Source of the DNA: Mantis religiosa
Taxonomy: Eukaryota > Arthropoda > Insecta > Mantodea > Mantidae
DNA: 64,000 nucleotides
NCBI GenBank assembly: GCA_030765055.1
Contig: CM060947.1
Span: forward strand, 262,942,103 to 263,006,102
Direction: 5' to 3'
This document shows positions 1 to 12,547 of this stretch, one piece after another (position 1 is the first letter of the stretch; the number at the start of each line of letters is the position of its first letter). The notes under the pieces are model-generated. The model had not been told where the DNA came from. It did not search any database and was given only the letters and a program-made list of their open reading frames with translations. The translations under genes and the position numbers were made by a program.

Positions 1-1845
1 GCGGGTTTTGGGGCTCTTGGGACCATCTTCTATCCAAGGACAAGAATATACAAAGAGAAAGTTACATATGGAATGGCCATATAGAACTTTTAATAAAAGA
101 AAAAGTAAAAGCATATTTGAAATATTAAAATACAAATACCCCAGATAATTTAATAGAATATAGAATAAAATGTGCAATAGTTAAAAGAGAGTTAGAAAAA
201 TTACAACGAGAAAGTTGGGATAAATGCACATCAGATATAGAATATGATATACATGGTAATCAGAAAACAGCATATAAAATCATGAGATACTTAAATAAAT
301 CGGAAAAATATACAGTAGAATTACATAATATTTCAAAAGGAGAGTGACTTCAAATACTTCAAACGACTATGGAATTATTCGATGGATAGTGAAAAGCAAT
401 AATTAAACACTACATATGAAGAAGTAGACCCTATCACAGTAGACGAATTAGAAACTATATTAACGTCATTTAAACATCACAAAACACAAGGAAAAGATAG
501 AATTAATGTGGAATTGATAACGTATGCATAAACAATTTTAAAATACGACTAATAAATTTTTTAAATGTTTGTTGGTCCGGCCTACAGATATCAGAAGAAT
601 GAAAAATGGCTGTAATAAAACCGATATTTAAAAAAGTAGACAGAAATAAATGTAAAAATTATAGAGGAATGACTGTCTTAAATGCAAGATATAGAATATT
701 AGCAAAAAGTTTAGCAAAAAGATTAAATATAATAACTGAATCACTACTCAATAATGAACTAGCGGATTCAGGCAAGGCAGATCCTGTGATGTTTGCGTCT
801 TAACAATAAAACAAATGAAACAAAAGAGAAGAGAATTTAATTTAGAGACCCATATATTATTTGTTGATTACGTAAAAGCATTTGACAAAGTTATACGGCA
901 AAAGCTATGGGATATAATGACTGAAAACGGATATCCTCAACATTTAATTTTTATGATAAAGAAAATGTACGAAGGGGCTTGTATCAGCATGGATAATGGT
1001 TTCAAGACAGAAACTATCAACCTAGGTGTAAGACAGGGCTGCCCAATGTCGCCAACTCTTTTTGATATTTATATCGACGCAGCAGTTGCCGAATGGTAAG
1101 CTCAGTTGAAAGTAGATTTTAAGTTAGGTCGTAGTCCTGTTAGCAGATGATCAAGTCATTCTGGCAGATACTGAAATAGCTGGGTACCAACTCGACAAAA
1201 CAATGTCAAAGTATAATTTTATCATTTCAGCAGAGAAAACGAAAGTGATGGCTTTTGTTGGTAAATACCCAACACGGTCCAAAATGCTCCTCAAAAACAA
1301 AATACTAGAACAAGTTTAATATTTTAATTACTTAGGATGTGATATTTACTATGAATGTGGCAGAGATTTAAAACAAATGATCCATAAATTTCAAAACATA
1401 TGTAACACTATAAAATGAACAATGAAAAACAAAACAAGAAGAGATACAATGTTAAAGTTTTATAAAACTATGGCAGTGCCTGTTATGTGTTATGGAGCCG
1501 AGACCTGGACTTTGAAGAGAACTGATAAAAGAATTATTGAAACGGCTGAAATAAATTTTTGAGGTACGTAGCTGGCTGTAGTCTTAAAGATCACATTAAG
1601 AGTGAAACAATAAGAAAACAACTAAAATTATTTACTTTAAATGACAAACTCAGGGAGTACAAACTGAAATGGCACGACCATCTCTCTCGTATGCCAGAAG
1701 AAAGACTCACCAAACAGACCTTGTAGTATAAACCAGTTTGTATTAGAAATGTTGGAAGACCACGTTGGCCTATCTTGAAGGTTGATGATGATGAAGAAAA
1801 TTACATGCCGGCTCTTAGCTCTTTAATAGCCAACCAGATGAAGTG
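1..1845 (+). pseudogene. Non-LTR retrotransposon (LINE) reverse transcriptase relic
   Basis: Pieces of a LINE reverse transcriptase can be read in order but in shifting frames. At 420-535 there is the pre-finger region (DELETILTSFKHHKTQGKDR). At 606-803 comes the fingers block with CKNYRGMTVLN. At 815-1099 is the palm, with FVDYVKAFDKV (first catalytic Asp) and GVRQGCPMSPTLFDIYID. The second catalytic box follows a frame change near 1138 and reads LADD instead of Y/FADD. From 1200 to 1845 the thumb and C-terminal region is readable, including YGAETWTL near 1490. Stops and frameshifts are scattered throughout, so it is dead. The endonuclease domain is not visible and would lie left of the window. 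The clade is not resolved. Confidence 0.85.
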
Positions 1846-2530
1846 ACACGAGCAAACGACGAAAAGAAGTCATACGTGGGAAGGCGGCCCTGGGATTCGA
1901 AGCCACGACTTCCGGAATGCGGCTGTCATCTTACTGTCGCCTCAGCTTTGGTGCCGTTGATGCAGAGCCGCTTAACAAGTTGGCAACTAACAAGGGAATG
2001 GTTGTCGCTCTCGGGGACACAAGCAACAGTTGGGACACGTTCAGATAAGCTTTTGTGTAGCACCCAGCCAACTTTCCTACTGTCGATGTTTTCCTTGCAA
2101 TATGGGACGCGCAATTTCCTTTATCATTAAACTCATTTGTAGTCCAAGACTTTAAACATACCTAGGGCCCAAATATTCAACATGTTTCTTTCACCTTTTA
2201 TACTATTAAGTATCTATAACTATATATTTACACATACAATACATAAAAGTCGGAAATAAAAATACTTTTCGTTCTGAAACACGAGGGCTTTCAGATTAAT
2301 CTTACTATACACATACTTTTTAACTCATTCTATACAAATCAGCTTTCTTTGCCATTTCGTCATGTTAAAAGACGGTAGTGAAATCTGCCATATAAGTTTT
2401 TTCATAAGGCTTTAAATTACTACTTAAATAATACCAATATACAATATAAAGCTTAAGAAAACTAGCAATATTAAATTACTTTTTTTTGAACTCAGCTAAA
2501 ACACAAAACGATGGAACGGAATTTACTTTT
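1846..2530. other. No gene recognised
   Basis: A moderately GC-rich block at 1850-2110 has short open frames on both strands with no recognisable motif; it may be an unidentified dispersed repeat. From 2165 to 2530 the sequence is AT-rich and featureless. Confidence 0.5.
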
Positions 2531-3830
2531 TACGAGGGTGGGTAAAAAAGTAATGTTTCCTATTTTTTTCCCTTAAATAAGAAAGTTATGTGAAAACATT
2601 GACTTTGCCGAAATTCCTCAAACCTTCTTCTCCAATCCCCTGCAGTAGTAACTTCCTAAGTAAACAGGTGGCAGCACTGCATCCTCTTGCAAAATGGCTG
2701 ACATCGACATTCGTATTAGACAGTGCTCTGTGATTGTATTTTTGACTGCGGAAAGTGAAACACCAATTCGCATTCACGAAAGGCTAAAAAATGTGTATGG
2801 TGATGCAACGGTAGATGTCAGCACTGTTAGAGGATGGGTTCGTCGCTGTAACGAAGCTGAAGGGCAAACATCATTGGAGATGAAGAGCGAAGCGGCAGGC
2901 CGGTGTCTGCAGTGACTCCATGCAACAGTCAGCGAGGCGATGACACCATTCGTGGTGATCGCCGGGTAACAACAGGTGAATTGTGTCGCATTACCTCCCT
3001 CAGTAAAGGTAGTGTCATGACGATTATTCAACAACTGGGTTACTCAAAAGTTTGTTTACGTTGGGTATCAAAAAAGTTAACCACCCAAAACAAAGAAACA
3101 AGGAAAACAATAGCCTCCGAACACTTGCAGCGCTTCAATTTAGAGGGAGAGGAGTTTCTGGAAAAAAATGTTACTGGGGAGAAAACGTGGGTTCATTTTA
3201 TTGAACGTGAATGATGGAGGGAGTCAATGGAATGGCATCACACAACGTCACCAAAGAAAAAAATTAAAACTCAGCGGTCGGCAGGGAAACTTATGGCAAC
3301 AGTGTTTTGGGATGCAGAGGGTGTGCTTATGATTGATTTTCTGGAGCAGGGATGGACAATAAATTCTGTCCAATACGTCAGAACTCTCAAAAACCTGAAA
3401 GCACGTCTTCGCCGAGGTCGCCCAACAAAAACTATGGCGGATGCTCTTCTTTTGCATGACAAAGCAAGACCACACACCAGACGTTACACCACTGCAGAAA
3501 TTGAGAAATTGGGATGGCAAGTCTTACCTCACTGACCTGGCACCATAAGGCTTCCATCTGTTCGGGCCACTAAAGGAAGCTCATCATTTTGAAGATAAGG
3601 AGGCTGTGAAAACGTCCGTGCGTCAATGGCTTAGGAAGCAAGACCGTGTGTTTTACCACACTGGAATACATGAACTAGTTAAAAGGTCGACCAAAACTGC
3701 GGAAAAGGACGGAGATTATATTGAATAGTGACAAATTAATCGTCAATGTTGTAGTTTTCCAGCTGTGCAAATTGGATTCAATTTTCTTGGCAATTAAAAG
3801 AGAAAAAATGGGAGGCATTACTTTTTTACA
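2531..3830 (+). mobile_element. Mariner element, degraded
   Basis: A Tc1/mariner DNA transposon remnant. The left terminus has the inverted repeat ACGAGGGTGGGTAAAAAAGT (2532-2551), and an imperfect inverse copy (GCATTACTTTTTTACA) lies at 3815-3830. The roughly 1.3-kb span matches the usual mariner length. The right terminus is eroded, so its outer limit and the TA target duplication are not certain. Confidence 0.8.
2694..3726 (+). pseudogene. Mariner transposase pseudogene
   Basis: The protein is read in four pieces. At 2694-2912 is the N-terminal helix-turn-helix (IRQCSVIVFLTAESETP, then TVRGWVRRCNEA). The second HTH and linker lie at 2903-3100 (TTGELCRITSLSKGSVMTII, then VCLRWVSKKLT). The catalytic core follows to about 3726. 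In the first catalytic motif the usual GDETW reads GEKTW, so the Asp has become Glu. The second motif LLHDKARPHT (about 3450-3480) keeps its Asp. In the third motif the Asp of APxDF is replaced by Gly next to a stop (about 3540). Frameshifts near 2912, 3214 and 3535 plus the lost catalytic residues make it inactive. Confidence 0.9.
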
Positions 3831-3984
3831 TGGAATTAAAGGAAAAATCGTTGGTTTAAGAAATGTGTTGTGTTCAGTATTTGATATGGATAGGATTATA
3901 AATCTTAGACAACGAGGGTCGACTGAAATGTTTCCGACCTAATAAAGATACAATTATTTTTCTAGAATTTTTTTATTTTTTATT

Positions 3985-6708
3985 TTTCGACATAGTCTCC
4001 TTGTAACTATACACACTTCTCCCAGCGATGTTCCCATCTCTGTAACCCGTCCAAATAGTACTCGGCGTTTTTCAACATAGTCTCCTTGTAACTCTACACA
4101 CTTCTCCCAGCGATGTTCTCATCTCTGTAACCCGTCCAAATAGTACTCGGCGTTTTTCAACATAGTCTCCTTGTAACTATACACACTTCTCCCAGCGATG
4201 TTCTCATCTCTGTAACATGTCCAAATAGTACTCGACGTTTTTCAACATAGTCTCCTTGTAACTCTACACACTTCTCCCAGCGATGTTCTCATCTCTGTAA
4301 CCCGTCCAAATAGTACTCGGCGTTTTTCAACATAGTCTCCTTGTAACTCTACACACTTCTCCCAGCGATGTTCTCATCTCTGTAACCCGTCCAAATAGTA
4401 CTCGGCGTTTTTCAACATAGTCTCCTTGTAACTATACACACTTCTCCCAGCGATGTTCTCATCTCTGCAACCCGTCCAAATAGTACTCGACGTTTTTCAA
4501 CATAGTCTCCTTGTAACTCTACACACTTCTCCTAGCGATGTTCTCATCTCTGTAACCCGTCCAAATAGTACTCGGCGTTTTTCAACATAGCCTCCTTGTA
4601 ACTGTACACACTTCTCCCAGCGATGTTCCTATCTCTGTAACCCGTCAAAATAGTACTCGACGTTTTTCAACATAGTCTCCTTGTAACTATACACACTTCT
4701 CCCAGCGATGTTCTCATCTCTGTAACCCGTCCAAATAGTACTCGGCGTTTTTCAACATAGCCTCCTTGTAACTATACACACTTCTCCCAGCGATGTTCTC
4801 ATCTCTGTAACCCGTCCAAATAGTACTCGGCGTTTTTCAACATAGCCTCCTTGTAACTGTACACACTTCTCCCAGCGATGTTCCTATCTCTGTAACCCGT
4901 CCAAATAGTACTCGACGTTTTTCAACATAGTCTCCTTGTAACTATACACACTTCTCCCAGCGATGTTCCCATTTCTGTAACACGTCCAAATAGTACTCGG
5001 CGTTTTTCAACATAGTCTCCGTGTAACTCTACACACTTCTCCCAGCGATGTTCCCATCTCTGTAACACGTCCAAATAGTACTCGACGTTTTTCAACATAG
5101 TCTCCTTGTAACTCTACACACTTCTCCCAGCGATGTTCCCATCTCTGTAACCCGTCCAAATAGTACTCGACGTTTTTCAGCATAGTCTCCTTGTAACTCT
5201 ACACACTTCTCCCAGCGATGTTCCCATTTCTGTAACACGTCCAAATAGTACTCGACGTTTTTCAGCATAGTCTCCTTGTAACTCTACACACTTCTCCCAG
5301 CGATGTTCCCATTTCTGTAACACGTCCAAATAATACTCGACGTTTTTCAGCATAGTCTCCTTGTAACTCTACACACTTCTCCCAGCGATGTTCCCATCTC
5401 TGTAACCCGTCCAAATAGTACTCGACGTTTTTCAGCATAGTCTCCTTGTAACTCTACACACTTCTCCCAGCGATGTTCTAATTTCTGTAACACGTCCAAG
5501 TAGTACTCGACGTTTTTCAGCATAGTCTCCTTGTAACTCTACACACTTCTCCCAGCGATGCTCCCATCTCTGTAACCCGTCCAAATAGTACTCGACGTTT
5601 TTCAGCATAGTCTCCTTGTAACTCTACACACTTCTCCCAGCGATGTTCCCATTTCTGTAACACGTCCAAATAGTACTCGACGTTTTTCAGCATAGTCTCC
5701 TTGTAACTCTACACACTTCTCCCAGCGATGCTCCCATCTCTGTAACCCGTCCAAATAGTACTCGACGTTTTTCAGCATAGTCTCCTTGTAACTCTACACA
5801 CTTCTTCCAGCGATGTTCACATCTCTGTAACACGTCCAAATAGTACTCGGCGTTTTTCAACATAGTCTCCTTGTAACTCTACACACTTCTTCCAGCGATG
5901 TTCACATCTCTGTAACACGTCCAAATAGTACTCGGCGTTTTTCAGCATAGTCTCCTTGTAACTCTACACACTTCTCCCAGCGATGTTCACATCTCTGTAA
6001 CACGTCCAAATAGTACTCGGCGTTTTTCAACATAGTCTCCTTGTAACTCTACACACTTCTTCCAGCGATGTTCACATCTCTGTAACCCGTCCAAATAGTA
6101 CTCGACGTTTTTCAGCATAGTCTCCTTGTAACTCTACACACTTCTCCCAGCGATGCTCCCATCTCTGTAACCCGTCCAAATAGTACTCGACGTTTTTCAG
6201 CATAGTCTCCTTGTAACTCTACACACTTCTCCCAGCGATGCTCCCATCTCTGTAACCCGTCCAAATAGTACTCGACGTTTTTCAACATAGTCTCCTTGTA
6301 ACTCTACACACTTCTCCCAGCGATGTTCCCATTTCTGTAACACGTCCAAATAGTACTCGACGTTTTTCAGCATAGTCTCCTTGTAACTCTACACACTTCT
6401 CCCAGCGATGCTCCCATTTCTGTAACACGTCCAAATAGTACTCGGCGTTTTTCAACATAGTCTCCTTGTAACTCTACACACTTCTCCCAGCGATGTTCCC
6501 ATTTCTGTAACACGTCCAAATAGTACTCGACGTTTTTCAGCATAGTCTCCTTGTAACTCTACACACTTCTCCCAGCGATGTTCCCATCTCTGTAACCCGT
6601 CCAAATAGTACTCGACGTTTTTCAACATAGTCTCCTTGTAACTCTACACACTTCTCCCAGCAATGTTCCTATCTCCGTAACCCGTCCAAATAGTACTCGA
6701 CGTTTTTC
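3985..6708 (-). repeat. 85-bp tandem array, left arm (~32 units)
   Basis: The unit length is 85 bp; for example, the cgtttttcaacatag motif starts at 4066 and again at 4151. Units differ by a few substitutions, such as Ctcggcg versus Ctcgacg, caacatag versus cagcatag, and ttctcatc versus ttcccatc. Read on the minus strand, one unit encodes the mariner transposase C-terminus (YYLDGLQRWEHRWEKCVEL, then QGDYVEK). Because 85 is not a multiple of three the frame rotates from unit to unit, so the array is not a long coding repeat. Variant types alternate along the array, which suggests block-wise expansion and gene conversion. Confidence 0.95.
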
Positions 6709-7445
6709 TCTGCATAATAATTGTTAACGAAGGTGATTGTCTCTTCATTTGACAAAAATCTCTGTCCTCAGAACGCAATTTTCAGATGAGGGAACAAAAA
6801 GATATCCCTCGGAGCTAGATCTGGTGAGTCAAGCAGTTCAAACTGTAATTCGTGGATTTTCACCATTACAACCGTTGGGGAGTGAGACGGTGCGTTGTCT
6901 TGGTGAAACAGGATTTGCTGCAAATGTGGCCGTTTTTACGCGAGTTCTGCCTTCAGCTTGTCAAGTAATGATGCGTAGTATGCTCCTGTAATGGTTTTCC
7001 CTTTATGAGGATAATCGGTTAAAATGACTATTTGACTATCCCCCCCAAAGAAAAATACAGTCGACATCACTTTCCCAAACGAAAAAAACCAACAGTTTTT
7101 CCATTTTTGGGGCCGGTTCGCCCTTTGCAGTCCTCTGTTTGGGAATCTTCATTCGAACACATTTCTGGTCTAACGTGAGAAAAAGCGGCACCCAACGCGC
7201 GGACAGCTTTCCAATGTCTAAATATTGATTTAATATGTACAAACATGTTCTTTTGACATACTCTCTCACTTTAATTCGGCGTTCGTCTAGCACCATTTAG
7301 TGAACTTTGAAGATGTTTTCGTCGATAGTTGCAGTTTTTGGACTACTCCCAAGCTCTTATGACCACATTTAAATTCAGCTGCTCAAAATATCACTGTGGT
7401 AAATGATGGTTCAGGTTCCCCATACACAGATTCCAGCTCAGAATT
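6709..7445 (-). pseudogene. Mariner transposase core at palindrome centre
   Basis: The minus-strand translation runs from about 7437 downward. It shows part of the first HTH (LESVYGEPEPSFTTVIF, then AAEFKCGHKSL), the second HTH and linker (ERRIKVREYVK, then LSARWVP and LTLDQK), and the catalytic region. HQDNAPSHS (about 6900) supplies the second Asp and SPDLAPRDIFLFP (about 6800) the third, with about 33 residues between them, matching the D34D spacing of mariners. The stretch carrying the first catalytic Asp (TxDETW) is missing: the linker jumps straight to GEPAPK near 7110. The gene continues into the left array, whose first unit is its natural C-terminus. The extreme N-terminus and 5' TIR are absent. 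Confidence 0.9.
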
Positions 7446-7454
7446 GAGCTGCGT

Positions 7455-10400
7455 GAGAAGTGTGTACATTTACAAGGAGATTATATTGAAAAACGCCGAG
7501 TACTGTTTGGACGGGTTACAGAGATGGGAGCATCGCTGGGAGAAGTGTGTAGAGTTACAAGGAGACTATATTGAAAAACGCCGAGTACTATTTGGACGGG
7601 TTACAGAGATGTGAACATCGCTGGAAGAAGTGTGTACATTTACAAGGAGATTATATTGAAAAACGCCGAGTACTGTTTGGACGGGTTACAGAGATGGGAG
7701 CATCGCTGGGAGAAGTGTGTAGAGTTACAAGGAGACTATATTGAAAAACGCCGAGTACTATTTGGACGGGTTACAGAGAGGGGAACATCGCTGGGAGAAG
7801 TGTGTAGAGTTACAAGGAGACTATGTTGAAAAACGCCGAGTACTATTTGGAGGGGTTACAGAGATGTGAACATCCCTGGAAGAAGTGTGTAGAGTTACAA
7901 GGAGACTATGTTGAAAAACACCGAGTACTATTTGGAGGGGTTACAGAGATGTCAACATCCCTGGAAGAAGTGTGTAGAGTTACAAGGAGACTATGTTGAA
8001 AAACGCCGAGTACTATTTGGAGGGGTTACAGAGATGAGAACATCGCTGGGAGAAGTGTGTAGAGTTACAAGGAGATTATGTTGAAAAACGCCGAGTACTA
8101 TTTGGAGGGGTTACAGAGATGTGAACATCTCTGGAAGAAGTGTGTAGAGTTACAAGGAGACTATGTTGAAAAACGCCGAGTACTATTTGGACGTCTTACA
8201 GAGATGTGAACATCGCTGGAAGAAGTATGTAGAGTTACAAGGAGACTATGTTGAAAAACGCCGAGTACTATTTGGACGTGTTACAGAGATGTGAACATAG
8301 CTGGGAGAAGTGTGTAGAGTTACAAGGAGATTATGTTGAAAAACATCGAGTACTATTTGGAGGGGTTACAGAGATGTGAACATCCCTGAAAGAAGTGTTT
8401 AGAGTTACAAGGAGACTATGTTGAAAAACACCGAGTACTATTTGGAGGGGTTACAGAGATGTGAACATCCCTGGAAGAAGTGTGTAGAGTTACAAGGAGA
8501 CTATGTTGAAAGACGCCGAGTACTATTTGGACGTGTTACAGAGATGGAAACATCGCTGGGAGAAGTGTGTAGAGTTACAAGGAGATTATGTTGAAAGACA
8601 TCGAGTACTATTTGGAGGGGTTACAGAGATGTGAACATCCCTGGAAGAAGTTTGTAGAGTTACAAGGAGACTATGTTGAAAAACAACGAGTACTATTTGG
8701 ACGGGTTACAGAGATGTGAACATCACTGGGAGAAGTGTGTAAAGTTACAAGGAGACTATGTTGAAAAACGTCGAGTACTATTTGGATGGATTACAGAGAT
8801 TTGAACATCGCTGGGAGAAGTGTGTAAAGTTACAAGGAGACTATGTTGAAGAACGCCAAGTACTCTTTGGACGAGTTACAGAGATGTGAACATCGCTGGG
8901 AGAAGTGTGTAAAGTTACAAGGAGACTATGTTGAAAAACGTCGAGTACTACTTGGACGGGTTACAGAGATTTGAACATCGCTGGGAAAAGTGTGTAGAGT
9001 TACAAGGAGATTATGTTGAAAAACGCCGAGTACTATTTGGACGGGTTACAGAGATGTGAGCATCGCTGGGAGAAGTGTGTAGAGTTACAATGGACTATGT
9101 TGAAAAAATGCCGAGGTCTATTTGGACGGGTTACAGAGATGGGAACATCGCTGGGAGAAGTGTGTAGAGTTACAAGGAGACTATGTTGAAAAACGTCGAG
9201 TACTACTTGGACGGGTTATAGAGATGGGAGCATCGCTGGGAGAAGTGTGTAGAGCTACAAGGAGACTATGTTGAAAAACGTCGAGTACTATTTGGACGGG
9301 TTATAGAGATGGGAGCATCGCTGGGAGAAGTGTGTAGAGTTACAAGGAGACTATGTTGAAAAAATGCCGAGGTCTATTTGGACGGGTTATAGAGATTGGA
9401 GCATCGCTGGGAGAAGTGTGTAGAGTTACAAGGAGACTATGTTGAAAAACGTCGAGTACTACTTGGACGGGTTATAGAGATGGGAGCATCGCTGGGAGAA
9501 GTGTGTAGAGCTACAAGAAGACTATGCTGAAAAACGTCGAGTACTATTTGGACGGGTTACAGAGATTGGAGCATCGCTGGGAGAAGTGTGTAGAGTTACA
9601 AGGGGACTATGTTGAAAAAATGCCGAGGTCTATTTGGACGGGTTATAGAGATGGGAGCACCGCTAGGAGAAGTGTATAGAGCTACAAGGATACTATGTTG
9701 AAAAACGTCGAGTACTATTTGGACGGGCACAGAGTTTGGAGCATCGCTGGGAGAGGTGTGTAGAGTTACAAGGAGACTATGTTGAAAAACGTCGGGTACT
9801 GTTTGGACGGGTTATAGAGATGAGAACATCGCTGGGAGAAGTGTGTAGAGTTACAAGGAGACTATGTTGAAAGAATGCCGAGGTCTATTTGGACGGGTTA
9901 TAGAGATGGGAGCATCACTGGGAGAAGTGTGTAGAGTTACAAGGAGACTATGTTGAAAAACGTCGAGTACTACTTGGACGGGTTATAGAGATGGGAGCAT
10001 CGCTGGGAAAAGTGTGTAGAGCTACAAGGAGACTATGTTGAAAAACGTCGAGTACTATTTGGACGGGTTACAAAGATTGGAGCATCGCTGGGAGAGGTGT
10101 GTAGAGTTACAAGGAGACTATGTTGAAAAACGTCGGGTACTATTTGGACAGGTTACAGAGATTGGAGCATCGCTGGGAGAAGTGTGTAGAGCTACAAGGA
10201 GACTATGTTGAAAAACGTCGAGTACTATTTGGACGGGTTACAAAGATTGGAGCATCGCTGGGAGAGATGTGTAGAGTTACAAGGAGACTATGTTGAAAAA
10301 CGCCGAGTACTATTTGGACGGGTTACAGAGATGTGAAAATCGCTGGGAGAAGTGTGTAGAGTTACAAGGAAACTATGTTGGAAAACGTCGAGTACTATTT

Positions 10401-10470
10401 GGACGGGTTATAGAGATGGGAACATCGCTGGGAGAAGTGTGTAGAGTTACAAGGACACTATGTTGAAAAA
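7455..10470 (+). repeat. 85-bp tandem array, right arm (~35 units)
   Basis: The same unit as the left arm in inverse orientation, beginning abruptly next to the truncated 5' end of the transposase core near 7455. Most units are 85 bp. A variant subset carries a one-base insertion (aaaaaatgccgaggtcta, near 9100, 9360, 9615 and 9870) and recurs at regular multi-unit intervals, which indicates higher-order repetition. After the last unit (about 10470) the transposase stop codon and the mariner 3' tail follow. Confidence 0.95.
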
Positions 10471-10534
10471 TAATAAAAGAAATATCTGAAAAAATGTATT
10501 GTATCTGTATTAGGTCGGAAACTTTTCAGACCAA

Positions 10535-11273
10535 CTATGAAACAATAACCAATCAGAAATATTCCTAAAAGACTTTCAGGTTATTTTCGTCGAGTTAAAT
10601 GAAGTTAATTGTAAACTCGTTTAGGTTCCTCTATTTGCTATATGTCCGTGTTGTTAAGATAGCAAGGCAAGGAAAGAGAGCGCAGATACAGGAAATGCAT
10701 GCTACCAGCGGAAACCACAGCCACCTACCTATATGTTAATGAATTACAAGCGTGGCAGAAACGTACGTTACCCATAGGCTCCAATAAAACACCTGCCCTG
10801 TAATTTGCATGATTGAGAAGGGTATCGTTAAAATTTTATTTTATTCGGGTCAGCCGCACATGTATAAAATGCAAGACTCTGATTGCGTCCCTCTAACGAA
10901 ACAAAAGCCAAACGTGTGGAACAAACAATGGCTTGATTTTGGTGCATCCTGGGCGCTGCTGCATATACACATCACGTAATATCCTATGTAGGACGATAAC
11001 ACAGGCTTTCCTCACAGCACTGCAGTCAGCTTTACCGTTTATCGCTGCATATACTAGATATAAGTGGAAAAACTTGTTTTGAGGGCCATGTAAGTTATAT
11101 TTGCTACACAGAGAAGACAGATGAACCTTATTACAAAATAAATATTGAAATTTCACGCGAAATTCACATTTGGAAGCTCTCTGAATACAAAAAAGATATG
11201 TTATGTCTGCACTTACGTGACCTTCTCTGCTTAATGTTGTAAAATACATTCATAAACTGCTTATTTTTCTACT
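10535..11273. other. No gene recognised
   Basis: Unique-looking sequence between two mariner structures. An open minus-strand frame of 118 codons (10893-11249) has no recognisable motif, and I do not regard it as a gene. Confidence 0.5.
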
Positions 11274-11275
11274 TA

Positions 11276-12185
11276 CGAGGGCTGTTCAATAAAGAATGAT
11301 TATAATTTTTGACGGTCATAATTTTTCGCGCTAAAATTCAATCTTATTACATTCTGTTAGCTTAATGTGAAACAAACACGCCGTAATAGTTTCATTTTTG
11401 GTAATCTTGGTTCCCGCCTGTGAGAACTAGGCAAGTTCCGACATGTTTGGTATCGCCTACCGCTGCAATGGCGGTAACATGCAGTTAAAGTTGATGTTAG
11501 AGGAAGATGTGGAGCTTCTTTCAAACGTAATCACTGCTGATGAAACTTGGCTACATCATTTTGATCCTGAGAGCAAACAGCAAAGCTCAGTGGGGAAATC
11601 TCCTTCATCACCAACCCCCAAAAGCAAAACTGGTTGCTTCTCCTGGGAAAGTTATGGTCATCTCATTCTTTGATATATATGGAATGATTTATCAGCATGT
11701 TGTACCTGCACACACATCAGTAACTGGAAAATACTACAGGGATGTTCTGAAAACATTGCAAGTCCATATCAGGCGCAAAAGACCACATTTCAATTAAGCA
11801 GGCTGGATGCTGCACCACGATAATGCGCGGCCGCATATTGCCAATGTTGTTGCTGAATATCTTGCAAAAATCAACGTGAAGTGCATCCCTCACCCTCCCT
11901 ATAGTCCGGATTTAGCCCCATGCCACTTTTTTCTATTCCCTAACTTGAAGAAACGCCATCGTGGGAGGCATTATCCATCATCAGAAGCAGTGGTGAAGGC
12001 TGCAGAGGCGATTTTGAAGGATCTCTCAAAATGGTTTCCAGAATGTCTTTGAAGACTGACAGAAACACTGGGACAAGTACATCGCATTCAGGGGAGACTA
12101 TTTTGAGACGGGCTATACAAATTATGTGGATGAGCAAAGGTACGTTGTCAAAAAATTTGTGACCATTCTTTATTGAACAGCTCTC
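11276..12185 (+). mobile_element. Internally deleted mariner, copy 1
   Basis: The left TIR GAGGGCTGTTCAATAAAGAA (from 11277) and its inverse, TTCTTTATTGAACAGC near 12166-12183, bound a 0.91-kb element preceded by TA at 11274-11275. It is shorter than a complete mariner because the N-terminal DNA-binding part of the transposase is absent. Copies 46697-47609 and 48001-48505 belong to the same subfamily and share the same abbreviated 5' region. Confidence 0.85.
11443..12052 (+). pseudogene. Mariner transposase C-terminal pseudogene
   Basis: The catalytic domain is readable in three frames. The first motif is ITADETWLHHFDPESKQQSS (about 11530-11590), the second is MLHHDNARPHIA (11807-11842), and the third region is PPYSPDLAPCHFFLFP, where the expected Asp after APC is His. 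No N-terminal helix-turn-helix domains precede it. Frameshifts lie near 11590 and 11800. The loss of the third catalytic residue and the broken frame mean it is inactive. Confidence 0.85.
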
Positions 12186-12547
12186 TTATTTTATTGTGTT
12201 AGAGTAAAATTGATTGAAATACACATTTGCTTATACATAGAGTAATTGCCGATTTCATCAACAGATGTTAAAATCGACGTTAACAAATGTAACTTAACAA
12301 TTGTCACAGCGCTAACAATGCTGTTAAATAACTTGCATTTCACCAACCTGTGTCTTGAAAATGTTAACAAACCTGTGTTAACACCAAGAAACTTGTAAAT
12401 ATTACAGATACAGAAGGCAATGGATCAGGCGTATTATTTTCTGAATATCTGCGATGCGGTTTTGTTGTCATATTTGTCTACACACAGCTGAAAAATTGGC
12501 GCGTGAACCAAATCGTAAACAAAAGCCACGAGACAAATTTCTCTTCG
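12186..12547. other. No gene recognised
   Basis: AT-rich sequence with several GTTAACA-like words at 12270-12390. No coding similarity is seen. Confidence 0.5.

Larger units (their letters stand above)
3912..10534. mobile_element. 6.6-kb mariner-derived palindrome
   Basis: Both outer ends carry the same mariner 3' terminus in opposite orientation: GAAATGTTTCCGACCTAATA at 3925-3944, and its near-inverse from TTAGGTCGGAAAC at 10510-10522. Moving inward from each end there is a short AT-rich tail with the transposase stop, then a long array of 85-bp units, then a single central block of the transposase gene in minus orientation (6709-7445). The structure is therefore one mariner whose 5' end was lost and replaced by an inverted copy of its own amplified 3' end. 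Identity between the arms was judged by eye. Confidence 0.85.

Noticed and set aside
10893..11249. 118-codon minus-strand frame
   Set aside because: No recognisable motif, no codon bias contrast with surroundings and no neighbouring gene features.
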